DNA of 64,000 nucleotides from assembly GCA_016213725.1 (NCBI GenBank), contig JACQZS010000135.1:1-64000 (forward strand), written 5' to 3'. Under the pieces are notes generated by a model. That model worked only from the letters and a program-made list of their open reading frames with translations. It was not told the origin of the DNA and did not search any database. Each line of letters begins with the position of its first letter. The stretch's first letter is position 1. A program made the position numbers and the translations under genes. The DNA is from Acidobacteriota bacterium. Lineage in GTDB: Bacteria > Acidobacteriota > Terriglobia > Bryobacterales > Bryobacteraceae. Below, in pieces: positions 42,886 through 50,400 of the stretch.

Positions 42886-44106
42886 ATGCCAAACGGATTT
42901 GAACAGCTATTGGGTTCCACCTCGCTGTGGATCTACGTCGCGGTGTTCGGGACGGCAGTCTTAGAGGGTTTCGTGCTGACGACTTTCGCAATCAACGGGA
43001 CGATCGGGTTTGTCGCGCTCGGCGGCCTGCTGGCGAAAGGGTACCTCAATCCACCGGCGGTTGTCGCCTCCATCTACTTCGGGACCATGGTGGGCGACGG
43101 ATTGACCTTTATTCTTTCGACGCGGTTACAGCGGATTCGCGCAATCGCTCGACATCAGCGGAGAATTGAAAAATACCGGATGCCGCTCGTGCAGCGCCCG
43201 TTCCGGTTCCTTGTGTTGTGCCATCTGACGCCGTACCTCAAGGGCGTGAGTGCATTGCTGGCCGGCGGCGTGTTGCCGTGGCGCACGTGGATCCGGGCAG
43301 AGGCTGTGGGGGCGTTTTGCGGCACGCTGCTTTTTACGGGCCTGGGCGCCCTGGGCACCACAGTCGTCCTGAACGCTCGTCACCAGAACGCGGCCAGCGC
43401 TTCGTCCGGTTTCGCCGTGCTGGTGGCCGTGGTGGTGATATGGATGCGCGCGTTGCGGCCCTGCCGGATTGCCGGGATTTGCGAAACCCGGTCGGACCCA
43501 CGGTTGAGGGGAAGGAACTGGAAACGACTTTTCTTTGTCGTTTACTACCCATTCTGGAAACCGATCCGAATGGTCGAGGCGGCGCTGCGCCTGTTGCCAA
43601 CGCGTTCTTGCCGCCCGGACCTCGCGCAATCGTTTCCTGACGCCATGCCGGGTGACATCTTTCTCGTTCGGCTACACGCGCCGGCGCCTTGGGGCAAGTG
43701 GGCGCACACGGCGATCGCGATCGATCGGGACCGTTTCTGTCATGGCTTCGGGAAGGTGATTACTGAACACCAGTTTGACGGTTTCCCCGTGCGGTACACG
43801 ATCGCGCACCTGCGGGTCAAGTGTACGCCAGAGGAGGCGGCGCGCGCGGCATCTGCCGCGGCTCAGATGATCGGCAGGCCTGTCTCAATTTTGGCGCGCC
43901 CGGGCGACACCTCCAAATTCAGCTGCACCTCGCTCGCGTGCTACGCCTACTCCTCGGTCGGCATCACGCTGGGCCCGGAGAATACCGGGCGCGTCGTCCC
44001 GGACGATCTCTTCCGCTCGCCGCAAGTGGAATTGATCCGATTGGTCTTCACGGAAGGCCGGATGGAGCGCAAAGGAGCTGATCATGCTGAGCAGCAACTC
44101 GTTTGA
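42886..44106 (+). CDS. DedA-like membrane domain fused to YiiX-like hydrolase
   Basis: A 406-residue fusion. The N-terminal ~200 residues are a DedA/VTT-type membrane domain with several hydrophobic helices and the FGTMVGDGLTF and RFLVLCHLTP motifs. The remainder looks like a permuted papain-fold (NlpC/P60-like) domain of the YiiX/YaeF kind: MPGDIFLVR, then WAHTAIAI supplying the His, then a catalytic Cys in FSCTSLACYAY. Such domains hydrolyse amide or ester bonds in lipids or peptidoglycan. The ATG at 42886 has GAGGA upstream; an earlier TTG at 42847 is possible. It overlaps the next gene by 23 bases. The combination of lipid-handling membrane domain and hydrolase is unusual. Confidence 0.8.
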   Translation: MPNGFEQLLGSTSLWIYVAVFGTAVLEGFVLTTFAINGTIGFVALGGLLAKGYLNPPAVVASIYFGTMVGDGLTFILSTRLQRIRAIARHQRRIEKYRMPLVQRPFRFLVLCHLTPYLKGVSALLAGGVLPWRTWIRAEAVGAFCGTLLFTGLGALGTTVVLNARHQNAASASSGFAVLVAVVVIWMRALRPCRIAGICETRSDPRLRGRNWKRLFFVVYYPFWKPIRMVEAALRLLPTRSCRPDLAQSFPDAMPGDIFLVRLHAPAPWGKWAHTAIAIDRDRFCHGFGKVITEHQFDGFPVRYTIAHLRVKCTPEEAARAASAAAQMIGRPVSILARPGDTSKFSCTSLACYAYSSVGITLGPENTGRVVPDDLFRSPQVELIRLVFTEGRMERKGADHAEQQLV

Positions 44107-45514
44107 TGCTGAGCGTTGTCAGCACGTCGCTGAGGGTCTCCGTAGGGTGGGCTACCACCCTGCGGAGGCCGCCGGCGCACGCAGCGCCACGTGGCGCGTC
44201 TCACCTAAGCCGCTCACGTTGCCGCACGGGTACGTCGAGTGGCTCCAAACGCTCGGCCGGCATCTACACGCGTTCAATCGTGCCCTCGACGACCTCTATC
44301 TCGATAGTGTGTGTGGGCGCGAGCCGGAATGGATCGCTCGCTACCTGGAACAGGGTAAGCCGGAAAGCCTGGTGCGCTACGGCCGGACGCGTCAGGTTAG
44401 GAGATCCTGCCCGACAGTCATCAGGCCGGATGTCATCCCCACGCCGACGGGCATGTTGATCACGGAACTCGATGCAGTTCCCGGCGGGATGGGGATCATC
44501 GCCTGCCTGTACGAGATCTACCGAGCGCTGGGATTCCACCTTATCGCAGATGACGTACCACTTCCCGGCGCATTTGCAGCCATGGTGGAAGCCGTTGCCG
44601 GCGCGGAGGCTCCGCGTCTGGCGATCGTGGTGTCGGACGAATCCGCCTCGTATCGATCGGAAATGGCGTACTTGGCGGAAAAGCTGACGGAGTATGGTAT
44701 ATCGGCGCGAGCGGTGGCGCCGGAGGATCTCCGCTACTCCGACTCCAGCGTGGCGGTGGAAGGCGCATCCGGCGAAGTCGAAGTCGATGTGGTGTACAGA
44801 TTCTTCGAGCTCTTCGACTTGCCCAACGTCGCCAATGCGGAACTGCTGATGCGGCTCAATGCGAGGAACCGCGTTGCGGTCGTGCCACCGTTCCGTGCGT
44901 TCTTCGAGGAGAAACTGGCGATGGGCATGTTACACCACCCGGTTCTCGCACCTCGATGGGAAAAAGGACTGGGCAACGCAGGATTTACCTTCTTGAAGGA
45001 GTGCTTTGCGCCGACGTGGATCCTCGACCCGGCCCCCGTGCCGCCGTATGCGGCGATTCCGGGGCTCACCGCAGGCGGCGCGGCGGTGAACTCGTGGGAC
45101 CGGTTGAAAGACCTTGGGCGCAGGCAACGGGAGTTCGTCATCAAGCCGTCCGGTTTTTCGGAACGCGCCTGGGGGAGCCGCGGCGTGATCGTCGGCCACG
45201 ACATCTCTACTCCCGAGTGGAATGCGGCGCTGGAACAGGCGCTCGCCAGTTTCGTGGAGACGCCGCATGTTCTGCAGGAGTTCCGGACGGGCCGGCAGTT
45301 CGAGGGCCTGTTCTACGACACAGCCGCCGGCGCGATGCGCACGATCCCGTGCCGAGCGAGGCTGTCGCCGTATTTCCTCGCAACGGACGAAGATATCAGA
45401 CTCACGGCCGTAATGGCGACGTTGTGCCCCCTCGATAAGAAAAAGATCCACGGCATGCCCGAAGCGATTATCGTGCCTTGCGCAGTGGAGGAAACGGACG
45501 GTACCGAGCTGTGA
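44084..45514 (+). CDS. ATP-grasp-like protein
   Basis: This 476-residue protein has AAGGAG before its ATG. The middle and C-terminal parts look like an ATP-grasp ligase: EFVIKPSGFSERAWGSRGV with an expected ATP-binding Lys, VLQEFRTGRQFEGLFYD, and a C-terminal metal-binding-type stretch (RLSPYFLATDEDIRLT). The order is reminiscent of circularly permuted ATP-grasp enzymes such as glutathionylspermidine synthase. Such enzymes join a carboxylate to an amine using ATP. The gene overlaps both neighbours, so its substrate is likely linked to the radical SAM product. The precise reaction is unknown. Confidence 0.68.
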   Translation: MLSSNSFDAERCQHVAEGLRRVGYHPAEAAGARSATWRVSPKPLTLPHGYVEWLQTLGRHLHAFNRALDDLYLDSVCGREPEWIARYLEQGKPESLVRYGRTRQVRRSCPTVIRPDVIPTPTGMLITELDAVPGGMGIIACLYEIYRALGFHLIADDVPLPGAFAAMVEAVAGAEAPRLAIVVSDESASYRSEMAYLAEKLTEYGISARAVAPEDLRYSDSSVAVEGASGEVEVDVVYRFFELFDLPNVANAELLMRLNARNRVAVVPPFRAFFEEKLAMGMLHHPVLAPRWEKGLGNAGFTFLKECFAPTWILDPAPVPPYAAIPGLTAGGAAVNSWDRLKDLGRRQREFVIKPSGFSERAWGSRGVIVGHDISTPEWNAALEQALASFVETPHVLQEFRTGRQFEGLFYDTAAGAMRTIPCRARLSPYFLATDEDIRLTAVMATLCPLDKKKIHGMPEAIIVPCAVEETDGTEL

Positions 45515-46995
45515 ATCTAATCAAGTCACTTCCCGCTTCGGCACCACCCGTACTAGTCGCACACCAGCCGTATGAGTATCGGCGCCGACAGGTCGAAGAA
45601 CCCGATTGGAGGCGCCTGCCGGGGTACGCACATGTCTCCCGCACCGAGTGGCGCGATGCTACATGGCAGCGCAGGAACTCCGTCACCAGCGTGACAGGGC
45701 TATTAAGCGTCTTCGGCCGCTTTCTTCCGGCGGATCTCGCACGATCGATCGAAGCCGACCGCAGGCAACTGGCTACGATGGGCATGCGCGTCACGCCACA
45801 GGCTCTGAACACGATGGACGAGCGCAATCTCTGGGACGATCCGATCCGTCGGTACGTGTTGCCGGCCGCCGCTGACCGTGAGCCCGTGTGGCATACTCAT
45901 CCGGAAGCGCGGCGCGACAGCCTGCGTGAAACAGAAATGTCGGTGGTCGAGGGGCTGGTATGGCGGTACCCTACGAAAGCCCTCATCGAACTGGCGGCCA
46001 GTTGTCCCCTCTACTGCGGCCACTGCACCCGGATGGACCTGGTGGGTCCGGACGTGCCCGCCGTCACGAAGCGGCGGCTGGGCCTCCGACTGAACGAACG
46101 GCTCGATGGCATCTTTTCCTTCCTGGCCGCCACGCCGTCCATCCGCGACGTGGTGATCTCCGGGGGTGACATCTCGAATGTGTCGCCGGAGCTCCTGGAG
46201 GCCTTCGTGACGCGGCTCTTGGCGATCAGCCACATCCGAAGCTTCCGTCTGGCGACGAAGGCGGTCGTTGCCCTGCCTCAGTACTTTTTCCAGGATTCCG
46301 TGCTGCGGACCCTCGAGCGTATCGCGCGTCGCGCCCGATCGGCGAACGTGGACATGGCCGTTCACACGCACTCGAACCACGTGGCTTCCATCACGCCGCT
46401 GGTTTGCGAAGCTGCCGCCAGGCTCTACGACGTCGGCATTCCGGTCATTCGCAATCAGGGCGTCCTGATGCGCACAATCAACGATTCGGCCGCCGCGCTG
46501 CTCGACCTCTGCTTCGCGTTGCTCGACGCGTGCCGAATCACTCCCTACTACTTCTATCAGTGCGACATGATCCCGCACGGCGAACACTGGCGTATCTCCC
46601 TTCACCAGGCACAGCAGATTCAATCCGAGATCATGGGCTATCTGCCGGGCTTCGCCACCCCTAGGATCGTGTGCGATGTCCCGTGTCTTGGCAAACGCTG
46701 GGTCCACCAAGCAGAGTCCTACGACCGCGTGCTTGGCATCTCGTACTGGAGCAAGAATTACTGGACAACGATTGACAACCTGGATGAGGTGGCTCCTACT
46801 CAGCACAAGTATCTCTATTTCGATCCGATCGTCGAGTTGCCCCCAGATGGCCAGAGGTATTGGGAACTTAAGCAGGAACGCGACGGTCTTGTCGGTTTAG
46901 CCGGCGTGGGTGGGGCTTCGAACCGTCAACCTCTCGCACGGGCAGAGGACCACGACGGACACAATCAAAAGCAAGGACCTTGGCGCATCCGCTGA
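45511..46995 (+). CDS. Radical SAM lysine-2,3-aminomutase-like enzyme
   Basis: A 494-residue protein. I start it at the GTG overlapping the previous stop (GTGA), although the track uses TTG 45478. The radical SAM cluster motif is SCPLYCGHCTRMD (Cys165, 169, 172, CxxxCxxC). C-terminal CDVPCLGKRW corresponds to the aminomutase DxPGGxGK motif, with candidate PLP lysine Lys395. These are the two hallmarks of KamA/EpmB-type 2,3-aminomutases, which move an alpha-amino group to the beta position. There is no elongation-factor-P partner nearby. The clustering with an ATP-grasp and a membrane hydrolase suggests a beta-amino-acid-containing product. Confidence 0.87.
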   Translation: MNLIKSLPASAPPVLVAHQPYEYRRRQVEEPDWRRLPGYAHVSRTEWRDATWQRRNSVTSVTGLLSVFGRFLPADLARSIEADRRQLATMGMRVTPQALNTMDERNLWDDPIRRYVLPAAADREPVWHTHPEARRDSLRETEMSVVEGLVWRYPTKALIELAASCPLYCGHCTRMDLVGPDVPAVTKRRLGLRLNERLDGIFSFLAATPSIRDVVISGGDISNVSPELLEAFVTRLLAISHIRSFRLATKAVVALPQYFFQDSVLRTLERIARRARSANVDMAVHTHSNHVASITPLVCEAAARLYDVGIPVIRNQGVLMRTINDSAAALLDLCFALLDACRITPYYFYQCDMIPHGEHWRISLHQAQQIQSEIMGYLPGFATPRIVCDVPCLGKRWVHQAESYDRVLGISYWSKNYWTTIDNLDEVAPTQHKYLYFDPIVELPPDGQRYWELKQERDGLVGLAGVGGASNRQPLARAEDHDGHNQKQGPWRIR

Positions 46996-47351
46996 GTTTT
47001 GGGCAGCCCTTTGCGAGTCAACGGGGTTGCCATTGATCATGAAACACTCGTTCCCCGAAGAAGACCTCGTGCGCCGTCTGCGAAGTCGTTCCACGGCCCG
47101 GCCGCGGCCCGCCTTGAGTCGTACGCCGACGGGCAGGACTGACACCAGTCACTCGTTTCACTGCAAGTGCCGTTTTCAGCAAATGCTGAAAACCCGAATC
47201 ACATCGCAGGGGCAGCATGGGCGCTCTGTATAGGAGGAGAAGATCCTGTCAGACTTTCCGAGGGCGAGTACAACCGCGCGCGTGCGCGTAGCAGACGTGG
47301 GTCCACGGGTGGAAACTGTGGCGATTTCCTTGGCCGAAGTGGTCCGAAACT

Positions 47352-47410
47352 GGAGTCAGTTCGGAGTCCACTTCGCCTCCGGGGTGGCCCTGGAGACCAA
47401 CTGGAGACCA
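47352..47410 (+). repeat. Left repeat cluster, GGAG(T/A)CCA spaced 11 bp
   Basis: Copies start at 47352 (GGAGTCAG), 47363 (GGAGTCCA), 47392 and 47403 (GGAGACCA). The copies within each pair are spaced exactly 11 bases apart. Same strand as the right cluster. Confidence 0.75.
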
Positions 47411-47474
47411 AAACCGTTGCGGCTAAGTCTTGTGTTTTCAGTCAGCGGTCGCTGTAAGTGATTGATTTTCGCCC

Positions 47475-47520
47475 GTTGGGGTGCAAGAGGTCCCGGGTTC
47501 AAATCCCGGCGGCCCGACCA
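47475..47520 (+). other. tRNA-Pro(GGG) 3' fragment, att-type core
   Basis: Beginning at the anticodon loop, this is the 3' half of a tRNA: loop TTGGGGT (anticodon GGG, purine 37), GCAAG anticodon-stem strand, variable AGGTC, T-stem CCGGG with loop TTCAAAT and CCCGG, acceptor strand CGGCCCG, discriminator A and encoded CCA. Upstream bases do not supply the 5' half. Such displaced 3' tRNA ends are left where tyrosine-integrase elements insert into tRNA genes. The intact tRNA-Pro would be expected at the other end of the element, outside the window. Confidence 0.85.
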
Positions 47521-47568
47521 AACTTCTCAAAGAGTTACAGACCCCACCACCCTCCCACACCTCCCGCT

Positions 47569-47598
47569 GGAGTCCATTTGGAGTCCAAACGGAGTCCA
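47569..47598 (+). repeat. Right repeat cluster, three 11-bp tandem repeats
   Basis: GGAGTCCA starts at 47569, 47580 and 47591, giving three tandem 11-base units (GGAGTCCATTT, GGAGTCCAAAC, GGAGTCCACGC). Spacing and length resemble arm-type binding sites of phage integrases. Confidence 0.8.
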
Positions 47599-47936
47599 CG
47601 CCTCGCGGTACCCATCGCCTTTTCGACGGCTACCACGACCAGCACTGTGCTATCAACGGCTTGGTATCCATGGGGTGCAGGGGTGCCATCAACGAGGCCT
47701 TGTTCGCTGGTGGAGAAAACATTCAATCGCTCATAGGGGAACAGCTACCAGAGCCCCGGACGGGGGCACCAGCCGGCCTCCCTCGAAGCGCTGATCCTCC
47801 CTGGGGCCCTATCGCGTTTGCTGTTCCGAGGGGCCGATACTCGTTTACCGCGCCCGGTCGCGATACAGCCAGATATGGGCAAGCGCATCGTCTCCTGCAA
47901 ATTGTCTTAGCTTCTCGATAAACTGCGACTTGGACG

Positions 47937-49055
47937 ATGGGTATCGACCTCATCATCGGCATTGTCGGCTCGATCATCGCTGCCACCTTGATCGCGCTCA
48001 TGAAGTTCGGGATGAAAGACCACCTGCAGCGAAGAATGACGAGTCTGCGCACGAGGTGGATGTCACCGCTGCGGGTCGTTCTGGAGCGGAAAGGCACAGA
48101 TGCAGTGTCAGCGAAGCTCGTGACGTGGCTGAAAGAAGACCAGTACCAGCAAGGACCACGGGCGGGCCAATTCGGCAAACGCCAAGACATTGCCGAGACG
48201 ATTCGATTCGACCCAAACGAATCACCCCGTTTGAAGCCGAGGCTGTATCAGACGAGTTGGGCATGCATTGCGTTACGAAAACACAGTCTGTTGCCGGCCG
48301 CGCTCGAAAGGGCTCGCATCAGTCTGGAACGATTGATGGTCACGGGTTCCGTAATGGCGGTGATGCCGGCAAAGCGACCAGAGAAAGTTGAGGCGAAAGT
48401 TTCGGTTCGTCATACGCTGCGAGCAGCGCACACTCTCATGGTCTTGGTTCCAGGGTCACAACTCGCTACCTCCGTGTTGCGGAAGATGCTTGATCCCGGA
48501 TCACGCTGGGAATGCAAAGATGGCGGCTGGCCGCAGCACGAGTCGGCGCGCCCGTCCTCGGATCTCTGGGCATCGGTATACGCAATCGACTTTCTCGACT
48601 ACGTGCACACCAATTGCCCCGGGATGGCTCTGGCTGAGATGAGCGTGCTTAGTCCACTGCAAAGGACGGTGGCGCACCTTGCGCGGGAATGGCAGCGGAA
48701 CAGGTGGGCGTATCAAGGTGCGCCTGCCGCTGAGAATGTAATCCATATCCTGAATTGCGTGGCATTGGTGCTCAAGCGCTTGGAGCCGGAACTCCTTCGA
48801 AATGTTACCCACTTCATTGAACAGTGGATCACGGCTGAGCATCACGTGTCTGCGGCATATCTCAGAGAATGCGAGACCATCCAGTTGGGAGCCGCGTCGG
48901 CGCGATTCGCGTATTTCTGGTTCCTTGTAGACCGGAACGGCGAACGCTGGCGCACTCTGTATCAAGATGCCATCGAGCACTTCGAACTTGGGATGGATGC
49001 TTCTGACGTAGCTTTCCTGCTAGATCTGACAAATTCGATTAAGCACACCTCATAA
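47937..49055 (+). CDS. Membrane-anchored alpha/alpha-toroid-like protein
   Basis: A 372-residue protein with one N-terminal transmembrane helix (IDLIIGIVGSIIAATLIALM), then a basic stretch. Residues ~95-370 are helical and contain KDGGWPQHESARPSSDLWAS, a QxxGGW-like repeat as in terpene-cyclase/prenyltransferase alpha-alpha toroids. No catalytic motif (such as DxDD) is visible, so it may be a binding scaffold. It lies just outside the att region with no close partner. It could be element cargo on the far side of att or a host gene. Confidence 0.6.
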   Translation: MGIDLIIGIVGSIIAATLIALMKFGMKDHLQRRMTSLRTRWMSPLRVVLERKGTDAVSAKLVTWLKEDQYQQGPRAGQFGKRQDIAETIRFDPNESPRLKPRLYQTSWACIALRKHSLLPAALERARISLERLMVTGSVMAVMPAKRPEKVEAKVSVRHTLRAAHTLMVLVPGSQLATSVLRKMLDPGSRWECKDGGWPQHESARPSSDLWASVYAIDFLDYVHTNCPGMALAEMSVLSPLQRTVAHLAREWQRNRWAYQGAPAAENVIHILNCVALVLKRLEPELLRNVTHFIEQWITAEHHVSAAYLRECETIQLGAASARFAYFWFLVDRNGERWRTLYQDAIEHFELGMDASDVAFLLDLTNSIKHTS

Positions 49056-49319
49056 CGCGGTTTCGAAGACGAGGCGGATTCTTGAAAGTCGTTGAGCCGT
49101 GTGACTCTCAATCGACAACGCGCAGCCCCGGTTGGATCCTTAGATGATTCTTCTGTTGACGACACGAATCGCCGCCTGGTATTCATCGGCTGAACGCTGA
49201 ACACGGCGTTCCCCCAGAGGCGAGCGGGGCCTCTCGAAACTGCCCGCATCCCCAACACAAGAGAGCCGGGACTCTCGTGAAACTCCATCCCGCATTCGCG
49301 TCCGTACCCGTGTCTTCCC
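49056..49319. other. Intergenic, nothing recognised
   Basis: About 260 bases between two hypothetical genes. A minus-strand ORF here has no protein-like features. No repeats or RNA structure stand out. Confidence 0.5.
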
Positions 49320-49640
49320 ATGCAGACCGAGATCCCGCTCTACAAGGCCGTCGGTGAACTCTGCGACCGGATCACTCCGGCGCGCATGGCCCGCCTGGAG
49401 AAGCTCGATCTGATCCAAATCGTCCGCCACAAGAAGGGGCACGTGAGCCGGCGCATCGTGCGGCAGCGTCCGGGCCATCCGCCGCCGGCGCGGCTGACTG
49501 ACTACATCGGCACGCGCTACAGCTTCCGCGAGCACCTCGAGAACGGGCACATCTGCTGGCGGCTACGGCGACTCGGGCGTGAGCATGAGTTGCGGCCGAT
49601 CTTCCTGCAGGTGGTGACGGGCTGCCTGGCGCGATCGTGA
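49320..49640 (+). CDS. Small hypothetical protein
   Basis: This 106-residue protein is basic and arginine-rich, with HKKGHVSRRIVRQRPGHPPP and TDYIGTRYSFREHLENG. It has no recognised domain. The frame is open while the other frames are poorer, and the codon use looks coding, but no clear ribosome site is seen. It might be a lineage-specific protein or part of an old mobile-element gene. Confidence 0.4.
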   Translation: MQTEIPLYKAVGELCDRITPARMARLEKLDLIQIVRHKKGHVSRRIVRQRPGHPPPARLTDYIGTRYSFREHLENGHICWRLRRLGREHELRPIFLQVVTGCLARS

Positions 49641-50400
49641 TGCAATCCTGGGTCCTTCCTGGGCGGCGCGGCGGCGGGTGGAATGGTGCCACGATTTCGC
49701 CAGCGTCACGGGCTGAAATAGGTTGCCCGGTTGCCGGTTGCCACCCCAGGCGCTGATTCCGGAGATTTCTCATGGTCGACTCCCCTTCTGGAACAACAAG
49801 CGGCGGCGCGTCGAAGCAACGTACCTGAACTGTACCGTGACCCGATTGCACATCAGTGAATCACTCCCGCGGGATGAAAGAAGGGCGCAGGATTGCCGGG
49901 CCGAGAAGCGGCGCGAGAACTGATCCGGCTCCTCGCTCCAACGGCGCAGCGGGCGCCTCAGAACGCTGGGGGATAGGCACCTGCATTGGGTGCAGCTGAG
50001 CCAAGCGAAGTGGTTAGCCGCAGATTTTGAAACTGTGTTATGCGACGTGGGCGGAGGCAGGAACACCCGCGGGTGCAACCAGTAGGGGCCGAACCTGCCT
50101 CATGTGGATTCGGGGCGGAGGAACTCATTTGGCTTGAATAATATACGATCCTGCAGTATGATTCCGGTGGTATCCGGTGGTGTCCGGCGGGGACTGAAAT
50201 GTCACCTGGATTCTTTTGCAACTTCGTGGCTAAACTTGGCAGTCTGATGCGGATTCTGATCCGACTGGCAAAAAGCTGGAACCAAATTTCAGAAGCGTTG
50301 ACTCCCGTGTGCCGATCCAGTATACTCGCGTACCAGCCGAACCTCTTTAACTGGGGTGACGGTGGAGGCAGACTCGCTGAAGTGATGTGAAGGAGGAGGA
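49641..50400. other. Upstream region of the TonB receptor gene
   Basis: About 760 bases with no convincing gene. It includes the tandem-like run ccggtggtatccggtggtgtccgg near 50164 and AT-richer DNA around 50130-50150 that could hold a promoter. The strong AAGGAGGAGGA ribosome site for the receptor lies at its right edge. Confidence 0.45.

Larger units (their letters stand above)
46996..47936. other. Gene-poor att region
   Basis: About 940 bases without a believable gene. The ORFs listed here (for example 47458-47736) run across a tRNA fragment and direct repeats and have no recognisable protein features. What it does hold is the tRNA-Pro 3' fragment at 47475-47520 and two clusters of 11-bp-spaced repeats. 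The rest shows nothing that I can name. Confidence 0.6.

Noticed and set aside
47458-47921. ORFs over the tRNA fragment
   Set aside because: The start reads through tRNA 3' sequence (RSRVQIPAARP), a well-known false ORF pattern; no protein features follow.
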